Positions 30,095 to 42,570 are shown, numbered from the stretch's first letter. The stretch: 64,000 nucleotides of DNA from Miscanthus floridulus (GCF_019320115.1 NC_089591.1:57660078-57724077), one strand, 5' to 3'. Numbers and translations are program-made. Notes: generated by a model not told the origin, from the sequence alone.

Positions 30095-33000
30095 GAGATA
30101 GCTTAGCTAGTAAGCAAATAATTGAACAAATGTCCATATGATCGACATTAATTATTTAACACTCACTTGAAGTTGTAGGGGAAGAGTATGTTCTTGTTTT
30201 GTTGGTTCACTAAGAACCTCATGAGATTTTTCTCGAGTTCAAGCTTTCCATTGAGGCGGGGGGTTAGGGTGTTTGAATATGACATTTGGATCAATGAAAC
30301 CAACATCATTATCATTTCTCTTTCTGAGTTCTGTCATCTCATATCTGCATATATAAAAATATAGTGTGAGGATATATAATTTATATATATATACATGTAG
30401 CTTTATATATATATACTTTAATAGTAGAAAATAATCACACTTACAGACAATAGCAGCTAATGAGACTTTTGTCGAGAGAGTCTAGGTGGCATAGTTGGTG
30501 TAATTCTACAAACTCGACATATATAACGTCATCGCCATGAAAGTAATGTTGGTTTCTAACTCATGATAGGAACAAAGGCCTCTTCCCGTTCACACGCTGC
30601 TATGTACCACTTGTTTAACAGGTACATTTGCGTACCCAGTTCACCTAAGGCCTCAGGGTTGTATAGACTCTTTCCATGTTCAATTTTTTTCCTAAGGATC
30701 CACTTTCGGAGCAGATGGCCCTTCAGCGAGCACTTGGGCAAGGTCCAAACCAGTTTTCCTCGTAAAATCGAGCTAGCTCCTCAAAATCGACGTCTAAGTC
30801 TAAGTTCGAACCATATTCATTACGAACGACAAGAGGGGGGACTGATTGTTGTGATTGTTGTCTGAGTTGTGCAACACATTTCCCTAGTCTAGTCTTTTTC
30901 TGCGTCGCCTCAAAAGACTTGGCGAGAGAGCGGTCGTAGTCCGATTTTGGCAGGGTCTTTTGAGATTCCCGCTTTTTCTGGTCCACCTTCTTTCTTAGAA
31001 GATCTGGAGGTAGGTAGAAGTACGGTTTCTCCAGGTTCTCCCTCGCTTCTCGTTGCTTTTTTCACTTTTTCAAAGAAACTGTCCACATCTTTTTGTACTA
31101 TAGCATTTAATTCCTTTTCACTTTTCTCATAAGACAGTTTTTGGGGAATAAGTGGATTAGATGTGGCTTTCTTCTTTACCGGCTGGTGGGCCAACGACTT
31201 TGTTTGCGGGAGCGGACCTCTTAGGAGCTGGCTTCTTCTTAGTCATCAAGGGAGGCGGGGAAGGCGTTGGAGACCTCTTTGGAGGCGTTGGAGACCGCCT
31301 TGGAGGTGGCGGCGGTGGCGGTGTTGCCACCTGATTTCCCTGGAGCACTATGATGATATGGAGATTGGATAATTGGACTTAGGTTGGCGGAGACCCTACT
31401 GTATGAGTACAAAAAAGAATAATTAGGTATAAGAAATTATTATTTTTAATTATGCATGTCAATAGAAAATTAGTGAAAATTTTTTATTCACTTTTGTCCG
31501 CACCTATTGTCTAGGCAATTGAGGAAGCAGCGGTGGACTAGAGACCTCAGGGAATAATGATGTAGCGCTTGCGCCATAGTATGAATGTCTTCTTTGTTTC
31601 TCCTAGAGTCTTCTCCCCATCATCCTCCTAGAATGTCAAGAGCCAGATCACTAAAACCTTTGTTAACTCTATCTACTGAGATGCTAACATATCCAAGGTG
31701 GTATTATTGCCCCATGGATTCTTGGTGTCTTGGTAGGATCTGGAGGAGAAAAAACACCGAGAGCCACCATGATTGTGGCATTCTCTTTTGGAATATGTAG
31801 CTCACATGATGTAAACGGTGCAGTGATGTCATCAATAGGGAAACAGTAGCATTGCGTCATCTTGATTTGGCAACTCCGTGGAAGCGTAGCTGCTTTTTAA
31901 CTGATCAGGGGGGCTAATATTAATATTGATTCCTGCATCTGATGCCTGCCTTTGGGCACTCATTGTTATTTGCACTTGCTTTATGATTTCGTCTTGCATT
32001 CTAGCTTACATGTTTTTTTCGCGCTCTTGTGCTTGAAGCAACGCCTTCCTGTGACTCATGAACATATTCCTCCAACCTGCTGATCCGCGCTGCTTCCTCA
32101 TCCTTCCTTCTTTGCTAGCTTCTGTAGGTATCTCTGTCGTTAGGGAAACCATGCTCCCAAGAAATGTTCCGTTCTAAACCTCTTGTTCGGCCACTGTGTT
32201 CAGCAGTCCCGATGGCATACATCAGTTCATCCTTCTCTCTATTGGGCCTGAACGCACCAATAGCTTTAGCTTATAGAGCATAAGATAATCTTTGTATTGC
32301 TCTTTCGAGTTTTGGGCCATGAACCAATTCTTCGCGCGTTTGGGCCAATTGAGTGATTCTGGTGTGAATACCCTTGGCAAGAATGTCCGCTTTCTATTTT
32401 TTCCCATTTGGGAATGGCAGTCGCGTAGCCACCTGATCCCATGCCATGGTGGTATACCTTCTATCGGGCATTCTCTTGATTCCTTCTCACCCGTTCCTCA
32501 CCCTCTTCCGATATCTTGTACTGTACAAAATCATTCCAGTAGGGCCTCAACTTCACGAGCGAGCCACTAGTATTAAAATTTGGCGTTAGGTTCTTCTTAA
32601 CGTATTTTGTGTATAGGGATTTCTTCCAAGTCTAGAATTGTGTGGCCATCTTCTTCATAGCCCACTTTTGAACTAGCTCCTTCAATTCATTATCGTTGAT
32701 ATCATCATAATTATCCGCTTGCAACGTGAAATATTGAAGGATATCATCCCAAATTAAATTCTTATCAAGATCTGAGATAAAACTAACATGAGGCTCGTTG
32801 ATCTTTTGCTTCTATTCATAGGCACTGATCGAAGTCTGTCCCTTACAAGGTACCCACAGTGTTGCACGAACTTCCTTGCATGTGGACCAAGTGGTTTGCC
32901 TGTCTCGATATTGAATTCCGATATTATGTAGCGCCCCTCCAATGGCTTTTTCGGGCCTCGAATATTTTTGCTTTTCGCCGTTGTGGTCGTCGATCTAGAG

Positions 33001-33299
33001 GGCTACGTATAAAAAAAGAATAAATAAATATCATGTGTACACATAATAGATGATAGATATTCAAATATATATATACAATATTCAAATATATACATAAATA
33101 TATATACCTCGCCAGCATTTTCTTGCACAATATTTTCTTGGTTTTCTTCAAGAGCCAGGTATTGACTCTCGTCATCTACATCCTGCTGGTCACCATCGGC
33201 AAATTGAGTGCCGGTGTTGATAATATTCATCATTTCTTCATCCATGTTGTCTCTCGGGACAGCCATCTAGCTTTTACTCCACTAGATATATCTATAAAA

Positions 33300-34560
33300 A
33301 ATAAAACATGTTTCAATAAATAACCTTCCGTACTAGTTGACCTTGCTTACGTGATCATCTCGGCGAACATTTCTCTACCGGACGGCACCGTACTTGGCCA
33401 AGGAGGAGCTCTGATTCTACGAGGAAGGGAACACGGTCTTCCACGACCGTTGCCGCTCTCCCTCGTAGAATCAAAGCTCCTCCTTGACGTTCGTTACCGC
33501 TCGGTAGAGAACATGCTCGCCGAGATGAACACGGTCCACAAATTCAACTAGTACGGATTTTCTACAATTTTCTAACTATTTTCTAAGTTTTTATTTTATG
33601 GAAAATTTAATTCTAAAAAATAAAAGGCATGATTTCTAAGTATTTCATTTCATGGAAAAAATAATTCTAAGTGACCTGCTCGATATCGGCGAGCTCGCGG
33701 GCATTTAGGTTGCCGAGGATAGTAACATTTGCAGGTGACATTTGTAGGTCAAAAGTTATCAAATATCCATCAAATTATAGCTCAAAAACATGTTTCAATA
33801 AATAACCATCCATACTAGTTGACCTTGCTGACGTGATCATCTCGGCGAGCATTTCTCCACCGGACGGCACCGTACTTGGCCAAGGAAGAGCTCCGATTCT
33901 ACGAGGAAGGGAACACGGTCTTCCACGACCGTTGCCGCTATCCCTCGTAGAATCAAAGCTCCTCCTTGACGTCCGTTACCGCTCGGCAGAGAACATGCTC
34001 GCCGAGATAAACACGGTCCGCAAATTCAACTAATACGGATTTTCTATAATTTTCTAACTATTTTCTAAGTCTTTCATTTCATGGAAAAATTAATTCTAAA
34101 AAATAAAAGGCATGAATTCTAAGTATTTCATTTCATGGAAAAATAATTCTAAGTGACCTGCTCGATATCGGCGAGCTCATGGGCGTTTAGGTTGCCGAGG
34201 ATAGTAACATTTGTGACATTTGTAGGTCTAAAGTTATCAAATATCCATCAAATTATAGCTCAAAAACATGTTTCAATAAATAACCATCCGTACTAGTTGA
34301 CCTTACTTACGTGATCATCTTGGCGAGCATTTCTCCACCGGACGGCACCGTACTTGGCCAAGGAAGAGCTCCGATTCTACGAGGAAGGGAACACGGTCTT
34401 CCACGACCGTTGCCGCTCTCTCTCGTAGAATCAAAACTCCTCCTTAACGTCCGTTACCGCTCGGCAGAGAATATGCTCACTGAGCTGATCACGGTCTGCA
34501 AGTTCAACTAGTACGGACTTTCTACAATTTTCTAACTATTTTCTAAGTTTTTCATTTCAT
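33300..34560. repeat. three ~480-bp tandem units, each with a 229-bp near-palindrome
   Basis: The palindromes are 33328-33556, 33810-34038 and 34288-34516, each exactly 229 bp, spaced 482 and 478 bp apart. Each runs from CCGTACTAGTTGA to TCAACTAGTACGG (unit 2 reads CCATAC and TAATACGG) with arms of about 112 bp that match over most of their length, including CAAGGAGGAGCT and GATTCTACGAG. The AT-rich spacers are also repeated. The array lies directly upstream of the ATG of the CACTA-3 second gene. Small open frames in each unit are by-products of the repeat. Confidence 0.92.
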
Positions 34561-34979
34561 AAAAAGTTAAAATAAAATGTTTAGTCGTGGAGTCCATAGA
34601 AATGACCATATTTTGACCTAGCAACGCATTGTTAATTGTCATTGTGTTGCATTGCACCTCGGACCGCAGCAACGCAACAAAAACTGTTAGGTCGGCTGTT
34701 CAGGCTCCGATTCTATGAACGAAGCGCACAAAACAGCAACGCAACCGCAAAACCATGACCGGCAAAGCTGAATGACGACTAACGCCTGCCTGGCGCTACC
34801 GATGGAAACAAGCCACACCGCTGGGCACCGCAGCCGCATGGAGTCGATCGGTAGCACGAGTTCTCCGCTGTCCCGCATGTCGCATTTTACAGAAACTCAA
34901 ACACGCTCAAACATACAATGCTACAGACAGGCACATACAAGAGAAACTAATTACAAGGCTCGGCCGCGCTCCGATGTGG

Positions 34980-35150
34980 CAGCACGCTCAGAAGAAGGTT
35001 CGGGCGAGCTTCGGTGAGGCAGCGCGGGGAAGACTCGGCCGCCCTCTGGTGAGGCAGCGCTGCGCGGGGAAGGCTCGGGCGAGCTCTGATGAGGCAGCGA
35101 GGTGAAGGCTCGGTGCGCTCTGGTGAGCACGAGTGAGGTGGGGGCCAGGG
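34980..35150. repeat. GC-rich short tandem repeat upstream of the second CACTA-3 gene
   Basis: Degenerate copies of GAAGGCTCGGGCGAGCTCTG and TGAGGCAGCG recur about four times with a period near 45-50 bp. The block lies between the internal TATA box (35338) and the palindrome array, so it would be in the 5' leader of the second gene. Confidence 0.6.
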
Positions 35151-35337
35151 GACGAGGACGGTGCGCTGCTCCAGTGAGGACGAGCGAGGCGCACTGGCCG
35201 GACGGAAGAAGAGGCGCGCTGACGAAGGAGAGGGTTAGGGTGGTCGCCTAGGAGCGGCGGCACTACTGGATCGATCTGGTGGAGAAGATGAGGCGACGGC
35301 AGTGGCGGAGACAGAGAGGAAGAGAACTAGGGCGTGG

Positions 35338-35345
35338 TTTATAAA
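35338..35345 (-). promoter_or_regulatory. putative internal TATA box of CACTA-3
   Basis: On the minus strand CTTTATAAACC lies just inside the internal block of CTTTAGTCCCGG repeats. The same arrangement (repeat block, then TATATA) is seen at the outer end at 40510-40515, so it probably starts the transcript of the second gene. Confidence 0.5.
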
Positions 35346-35349
35346 GGGA

Positions 35350-35640
35350 TATCTTTAGTCCCGGTTGGAGCTACCAACCGGGACTAAAGAATCTTTAGTC
35401 CCTGGGCTATTATTACAACCGGGACTAAAGGTCTGAGCTTTAGTCCCGAGTGTACCCACGATCTAGGAGTAAAGGGCATTTGGGTGGGCTGCGAAAACTA
35501 TAGCTCTACCTTTAGTCCCGGGTGGTTGATCCACCCGAGAGTAAAGGTGGATCTGTCCCGGCTAGTGTATACACCCAGGACTAAAGCACCACCTTTAGTC
35601 CCGGGTGGTTGATCCACCCAGGAGTAAAGGGGGAGCTGCA
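35350..35640. repeat. internal subterminal-type repeat block of CACTA-3
   Basis: CTTTAGTCCCGG and its complement recur about eight times in both directions, with the variant CTTTAGTCCCGGGTGG. The block closely resembles the outer array at 40525-40805 but has no CACTA terminus. It separates the two gene units. Confidence 0.85.
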
Positions 35641-36240
35641 GTTGGCTTCCTCCAATTACCATAAGTTTTTTCCTTTTTTTATATATTTATTTTATATAAA
35701 TGTGCAGAGAGTTATTAATTGCCTAATAAATAAAATATTATCCAAAAAAATTATAAAAAAATTCTTGGACTTGGTTTTGCATTATTATACGCAACAAAAA
35801 TTTGTAAACTAAACTCTTTTGTTTTACTGTATAAATATTTGACACTAGTGTAAATAATAATTAAAATTTACACCATGCAAAAATATACTACTTAATTAAA
35901 ATCATTAAAACTATTGTTTTTGGACAGGAAATTAGTTTTCACATTTTATTAACGTTCATCATTTGGTTTTTCATCACACATTCTCCACGGAAAATCCACC
36001 ATCTAGCAGAAAATTCATTTAAATCGTAGAAAATATGAAAACACGACAATAAAATCTGAAGTCACAATTATTACATAATAGGTCTAATACATCACTATAT
36101 AAATCAAGCGGGCACAATAGTGAACTTCTTCTTAACATATATCCCTTGGTTATGATCGCGCCGTAACCATGGAGTGTCCTCATCATTTAGCTGGATGCTT
36201 GGGTCTTTGTTAACTGTGAAGGGTGGAATTCAGGTCATCC
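35641..36240. other. AT-rich spacer in CACTA-3
   Basis: No gene-like frame is visible. It lies between the internal repeat block and the transposase 3' end and probably holds the transposase 3' UTR. Confidence 0.5.
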
Positions 36241-36267
36241 TTTTCATAATCTTCTGATATATCTAAC

Positions 36268-39200
36268 TTGTCTTCAATTCCGATGATGTTTCTTCTCCCT
36301 GAAAGAACTATGTGGCGCTTTGGCTCATTGATTGGGTCGTTGTTGTTTTTTCCCTCTCTTCGGTTTTGTAGCCATGTCCTTGACATAGAACACCTGATTC
36401 ACATCCTTGGCAAGGACGAATGGTTCGTCTTTGTACCCAATATTGTTGAGGTCCACGGTTGTTATTCCATACTGGTTGTCGACTGCTACCCTGCCTCCAG
36501 TCGCCTTTACCCATTGGCACTTGAACAAAGGTACCTTAAAAGTAGGTGCATAGTTTAGTTCCCATATCTCCTCTATGCGGCCATAATATGTTTGCTTACT
36601 TCCATTCGGGTCGGTGGCATCTATGTGGACACCACTGTTTTGGTTGGTGCTCCTTTTATCTTGGGCTACTGTGTAAAATGTATTCCCATTTATCTCATAC
36701 CCTTTGTATGTGAGGATATGCCATGATGGCTGTCCTAGCCAACAAATAAAGTTGCTCATCAATACTCTCATCACCCTGACATTCTTTTTGCAACCAGTCG
36801 CTGAAAGTTTCATGTGCTGATGCGTAATCCAAGCTTCAAACTTCCCTTGAAACTCGGATCAGAGCAGCTCTTTATGTGTCTCGATATACGGATCCACCTA
36901 AAGAGGAGTTTTGCAGAACTGTGTAGTGTGCTTTATTAAAATAATTGTCCTACGTACCAATATATAGGTTTCTTCCCTAGTGTGCCCTTTCCACTTAGTC
37001 TCCCCTCGTGTCGCGATTCAGGAACACCAATTGGGTCAAGGTCAGGAATAAAGTCAACACAAAACTCAATGACCTCCTCTGTTCCATAGCCTCTTGGCGA
37101 TGCTTCCTTCTGGTCGAGCACGGTTGTGAACATATTTCTTTAGGACTCCCATGAACCTCTCAAAGGGGAACATGTTGTGTAGGAACACAGGACCGAGAAT
37201 GGTAATCTCCTTGACCAGGTGAACTAGGAGGTGTGTCATGATATTAAAGAAGGAAGGAGGGAACACCAACTCAATGCTGACAAGACATTGAACCACATCA
37301 TTCTGTAGTTTAGCTAGATCCATTGGATCGATTGCCTTCTTAGAAATTGCATTTAGGAATGCACATAGCTTCACGGTGGCTAGATGTACATTTGGAGGTA
37401 GAATTCCTCTTAATGCAACGGGAAGCAATTGTGTCATGAGCACGTGGCAGTCATGGGACTTTAAGTTTAGGAATTTCTTCTCTAGCACATTTATTATACC
37501 CTTTATATTCGAGGAGAATCCAGATGGTACCTTGATGCTTGCTAGGCATTCAAACATGCTTTCCTTCTCTTCTTTGCTAAGAGTGTAGCTGGCAGGACTT
37601 AAGTAATGGTGTCCATCATCTGTCTTCTCTGGATGCAGGTTGTCTCGTTCTTTCAAACACCTGTAGGTCCTGTCATGCTTCAAGTGTATCCTTAGGCTTC
37701 CCATACACACCCATGAAGCCTAGCAGGTTCACACAAAGATTCTTCGTCAGGTGCATCACGTCGATCGCACTATGGACCTCTAGGACTTGCCAATAGGGTA
37801 GCTCCCAAAATATGGACTTCTTCTTCAACATGGGTGTGTGACCGTCGGCGTCGTTCAGAACAGGTTCGCTGCCATGTGCCTTTCCAAATACTACTTTCAC
37901 ATCCTTGACCATATTGAGTATATCCTCACCAGTTCGGTTGCCCAGCTTGGTCTGGTGGTCTGCCTTACCTTTAAAATGCTTGCCTTTCTTTCTTAGGGGG
38001 TGATTCGCAGGAAGAAATCGACGATGGCCAAGGTACATGACCTTTCGACATTTTTTCAAGAATATACCTTTAATGTCATCGAAACAGTGCGTGCACGCAT
38101 TATATCCCTTGTTTGATTGTCCTGAAAGATTACTTAGAGCAGGCCAATCATTGATTGTTACAAACAACAATGCTCGTAGGTCAAAGTGCTCCTGTTTGTG
38201 CTCATCCCACCCACGTACACCTGGTCTGTTCCACAAAAGTAGAAGTTCTTCAACTAGTGGCCTCAGGTACACGTCGATGTCGTTGCCAGGTTGCCTTAGG
38301 CCTTGGATGAGCACTGGCATCATAATAAACTTACGCTTCATGCATAACTAGGGAGGAAGGTTGTAGATACATAGAGTAACAGACCAAGTGCTATGACTAC
38401 TGCTCTGCTCCCTGAAAGGATTCATACCATCTGTATTTAAAGCAAACCTTAAGTTTCTTACATCATTTGCAAACTCCGGGAATTCTCTATCGATTGCTCT
38501 CCATTGGGACCCATCAGTAGGGTGTCTCAACATATTGTCTACCTAACGGTCTTCTTTGTGCCATCGCAATAACTTTGCATGGTCTTTGCTTCTGAACAGA
38601 CATTTCAAGCGTGGTATTATAGGAGCATACCACATAATCTTGGTAGCGATTTTCTTCGTGGGACGTTCACCCTCAACATCACCAGGGTCATCTCGCCTGA
38701 TCTTATACCGTGATGCATGACATACCGGGCATGCATCTAACTTCTCGTACTCCTCGCCATGGTAGAGGATGCAGTCATTAGGACATGCATGTATCTTCTG
38801 AATTTCTAATCCCAAAGGGCAGACTACCTATTTTGCTTCGTACGTAGTGGCGGGCAATTCGTTATCCTTTGGAAGCATCTTCTTTTGGATTTTCAGTAAC
38901 TCCCCAAATCCCTTGTCAGATACACCATTCTTTGCCTTCCATTGCAGCAATTCTAGTGTGGTACCCAATTTTTTCTGCCCGCATCACAAGTTGGGTATAG
39001 CAATTTCTTGTGATCCTCTAGCATGCGCTCGAACTTGATCTTCTCCTTTTCACTTTCGTATTCTCTTTGTACGTCACGAATGGCCTGACCAAGATCATCA
39101 GCGGCTCATCTTCTGCCCCTACCTCTTCTTCAGCTTCTCCCATTGCAGTATCATTGAAGGCCCCATATTCAGCAATAATGTCATCATCGTCCCATTGTTC

Positions 39201-39464
39201 TTCTTCACCTTCTTCCATTACAACTTCGGTTTCTCCATGCTTCGTCCAACAAATATAGTTTGGTATGAAACCCAACTTCAATAAGTGTGAATGAAGACTC
39301 CTTAAGCTAGCATATTCCTTCAAATTCTTACATATGGCACATGGGCAGCACATGAAACCATCGTGTTTGTTTGCCTCGGCCACACGTAAGAAAGAATGCA
39401 CACCCTCAATGAACTCTTGGGATCGGCGATCAGCATTGTACATCCAATGCCGGCTCATCTGCAT
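36268..39464 (-). pseudogene. CACTA-3 TNP2-type transposase, nearly complete
   Basis: Starts at ATG 39464. Domain order: transposase-associated domain (about 39280-39464, CCPCAICKN), acidic stretch (39110-39240), tnp2 family core (37673-38815, including HACPNDCILYHGE, NTDGMNPF and LPYWQVLEVHSAIDVMHLTKN), DUF4218-like (37066-37500, HLLVHLVKEITILGPVFLHN) and DUF4216-like C-terminus (36325-36813, YEINGNTFYT). The family performs DDE-type transposition at CACTA ends. Lesions: a TAG at 38345-38347 where relatives have Trp (P-P-stop-L-C-M-K), and frame changes near 38900 and near 37080. Introns could explain some frame changes. Far better preserved than the CACTA-1 copy. Confidence 0.88.
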
Positions 39465-39599
39465 TCCATGACATACATACCATATTAAAACCTAGAACAT
39501 AATTAGTTAATTATATGACATGCATGCCACCACACAAGGTATTAATTTATGAAAGTCTCGCTACAATGTAGACAATCCCAACTACCACTAAAAAACTAA

Positions 39600-40069
39600 A
39601 GCTAAAATGCACTTCAGCAGCATAAGGATTTCACGACCAATTCCAACTAAAACAGACAGATCATGCGTTTGTTCAACATCTATGGGCTTCTTCCACGGGA
39701 TCACTGCCTCATCAGCCGCCGTAGCCGCCTGTGCAAGAGAGTTCTGCACGTGTTCAACATACTCTTCCTCCCAGTACCAGCCTGAACATCCAGTGCCATC
39801 TCACTGAAATTAAAACAAAAAATTAGAACTTTAATCACAATTATCATGAAAATAAGTATAAATTAACCATAATCATCAAATGCGACAAAATAACTCACAT
39901 TGCGATCCGGACACTTGTAGAAGATATAGCCCTTGTTGGGACACTCCTTCCTCACCCAGTACTCCATCACAATCTTCTCCTCACACTTGCCGCATGCAAT
40001 GAGAGGGAGGTCCAGCCTCAGTCGCTTTGTAACCCGATGAGAGGCCGAGGACCCGGAAGTAGTTGACAT
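39600..40069 (-). pseudogene. GRF-type zinc finger gene within CACTA-3
   Basis: Exon 1 (39900-40069) begins MSTTSGSSASHR and encodes a GRF zinc-finger-like core: C-G-K-C, then KECPNKGYIFYKCPDRN. It ends at a consensus donor (CGCAAT|GTGAGT). An acceptor (TTTCAG) near 39807 opens exon 2, which in the expected phase reads GCSGWYWEEEYVEHV, the usual continuation in plant GRF proteins. The first codon after the junction is TGA, so either this is a stop or the acceptor differs. GRF fingers bind nucleic acid in characterised proteins; the role in a CACTA element is unknown. It is the first gene inside the right terminus. Confidence 0.68.
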
Positions 40070-40509
40070 CTACTTCTCTATACTCATTTTTAATATAATA
40101 TAAATTTCTCATTTTATAAACAAATAAAATTAAAAAAAACTCTAAAATTCTCTATATCTCTAAAGCATGAAGTGGGCTATGCATGCTAGAAATGAAAGCT
40201 CAATACTAGTTTTGAATAACTACTTTAACCTTCCTTCATCCAAATATGCAAACTTTAAAATGATTTTGAGCTTAAATGGCTTACAAATAAAAAAAATCTA
40301 TCATAAAAAAACCACATATATCTAGTCCACAAAATGAAATAAGCTACTGATGAAACATGAGAGTATAAAGTTGGTAACCTTTAGAACCGAAGAATCGATG
40401 GAGGAATGGAAGCAATCTTGTGATCGCCGGTGATGAGGAAGAAGAGAGGCCGGCGATGAAGAAAGAACACTGAGCTCGAAGTGGCTCAGGCTTGGGGAGG
40501 AACAAGAGG

Positions 40510-40515
40510 TATATA
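40510..40515 (-). promoter_or_regulatory. putative outer TATA box of CACTA-3
   Basis: TATATA lies just inside the outer subterminal repeats and upstream of the GRF and transposase frames on the minus strand, the expected promoter position. Confidence 0.5.
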
Positions 40516-40524
40516 GGAGGGGAC

Positions 40525-40805
40525 CTTTAGTCCCGGTTGTAGACAGAAACTGGGACTAAATGTCCCTTTCTAGTCCCGGACGGAACCTCTAGCCGGGAGT
40601 AGACTTTTACTCCCGGTTGGAGGTACAAACCGGGAGTAAAAGTGAACCTTTAGTCCTAGTTGGAGGTACAAACCGGGACTAAAGGTCCCCTGTAGCAAAA
40701 GCCTACCACAGTAGCCGTTGGGCAGGGACCTTTAGTCCCGGTTGGAGCTACAAACCGGGACTAAAGGTCTCTCTAGTCTCGGCCGCGCAAAATACCAGGA
40801 CTAAA
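40525..40805. repeat. CACTA-3 right subterminal repeat array
   Basis: CTTTAGTCCCGGTTG and its complement CCGGGACTAAAG recur about eight times in alternating directions. Confidence 0.9.
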
Positions 40806-40848
40806 GCCAAATTTTGAGGTGGGATCAAAGGTCATTTCTCTACTAGTG

Positions 40849-41000
40849 AGCCTTTAATTTGATAGAAGATTACCCATCTCTGTCATTATAAGATACATAA
40901 AGTAACCCCTAATCTTGCATCAAAATTACCAAAAGTGAATTTGACCCCGCCGTGGGTTTTGGTGTATTAACTAATGGCATCCAATTTAGGAACTAACATG
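40849..41000 (+). repeat. end of repeat G copy 3
   Basis: The sequence picks up where 28681 stopped (AGCCTTTAATTTGATAGAAG) and restores repeat G across CACTA-3. The far boundary is approximate. Confidence 0.7.
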
Positions 41001-41344
41001 TTTATTGAAGTATATTGCAATTCTTATGTCCATGAATTTAGATGATTTCAAGGATGTAGTACCCCCCTCAATTCATTGGTTGAAAAGTTTCTGGACTCGA
41101 AGTGGTTTAAATTTGTTTTATATTTTGAATTTGAGTTCAGAAAACCTCGCACTACAAAGAGGGATGCAAATCATATTGCTCTGAGGGAGATAAAGTGCTA
41201 AAGTACCTAGTAAAAGCTATTGAGAGACACTTGAACACAGCATGGGCACCTTGACTGAGTTTTAAAAGTTGGCTATATCAGAAGTTCCAATAGGCCTTAG
41301 AAGTTTTTTATGTATCTTTGTATGACCCAACCCAAGCGCCGTCG

Positions 41345-41560
41345 GAAGGAAGTTACCTGCTTCCGGCCATTGGAAGTTCCAACGTGTCGGAAGTTTTGAT
41401 GTTGTGTGCGCACAGAAACAGTGGTAGGCCAAGCAGCAGAAGCAGGTGCAGGACACAGTCCTTGCTCCAGATGAGCATGTACTCATGGTATTTCTTTATC
41501 CGTGGCGATTCACCTATGAACTCTTCAGTAATTGACATCTCGATGATGTGTTAATCACCC
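41345..41560 (-). pseudogene. possible exon of an unknown membrane protein
   Basis: The minus-strand frame encodes a hydrophilic start, then a leucine-rich segment (CVLHLLLLLGLPLFLC) that could cross a membrane, and ends at a donor-like GCAG|GTAACT. No family is recognised and no other exons were found nearby. Confidence 0.25.
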
Positions 41561-42094
41561 ATGTGTAATTTACAAGTGTTTCAGTTTTGGAATACCAAAA
41601 TCTGTATAACGAAAACGTGCAACAAGGAATGAGTATTGTTTTCTGAAATGAAATAGGCTTGAGAGCTAGCGATTATATTGAAAAGAAGATGAAATCCAGA
41701 TTGGGCAAAATAAAAAATGATACTGTTGGGACAAGGGTCCCAGCCAGGGTTGAGGGTAGAAGGCTTCTTGGTGGAGGCTGCGGTCACTCGGTGAAGGGTT
41801 CATGTGGGGGTCACAACGGTCTCATGCGGAGATCCCTAGACAAAGGTCTCGGATGAAGGCCGGTTGGATGAGGTCCCCAGACGAAGGTTCCGGGTAGAAG
41901 GTCCCCTGGACGAAGGCTCAGGGCGAAGGTCCCCGGACGAAAGCTCAGGGAGGGGACTCATTAGGTTTTGCGAAAATGAGAGTGGGAGAGAGCCCCTTGC
42001 CCTCATGCTCTTGGCATTATACAGGCAACGACAATTTACAAGCGACATCGAGCTGAAAATTGACAAGCCACTACACTAGCCGCCCCTTGTTGAT

Positions 42095-42570
42095 GGAATA
42101 TCGTTGATAGTCCAACGAGGGGTATACCCACGATGGTAGATTATACGGAGAGGTGCGCGTGAACAGGAACTAGATAGCAACAGAGACACAAGATTTAGAC
42201 AGGTTCGGTCCATCAGCTCGACGTAATACCCTAATCCTTTGTTCTGTTGGCTTGCATTGCTGGTGTATGAGATGGAATGATTTTCGAGGGGGTCCCCTAC
42301 CCGCCTTATATAGCCAGAGGGAGGGTTACAGGTCGGTTAGATCTAAGTATAATCGGGTAAGCGATAATCTTTAGAAGGAATCAAAAATTTTGTATATCCT
42401 AACAGATTGATCGCCATCTTCAGGATATCTACTAGAGGCCTTGCGGTGCACGCCGACCAGTGTCGTGTGCCGCAAGTCTTGATGTCATGGGCTGGACAGT
42501 CCCTGATGGTGTGGCCCATGTCCCTTACCGTGGGTACTTGGGGTTATATCCCCATAGCTAGTCTCCGAAC
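42095..42570 (-). repeat. gypsy LTR R-U5-like segment, copy 1
   Basis: This segment matches 45664-46125 with about 85-90% identity by eye. On the minus strand it has a TATA box (GGCTATATAAGGCGGG near 42300) and ends AACGATATTCCATCAACA. Upstream (42570-43860) are U3-like repeats with CCAGTTTAACTGG motifs that the other copy lacks. Confidence 0.7.

Noticed and set aside
33351..34511. Three similar 66-codon plus-strand frames
   Set aside because: They are by-products of the tandem palindromes; the encoded peptide mirrors the inverted repeat and has no start context or domain.
33300..34560. miR820 precursor
   Set aside because: The setting (hairpin in a CACTA element) is similar, but no sequence resembling the mature miR820 as I remember it is visible.
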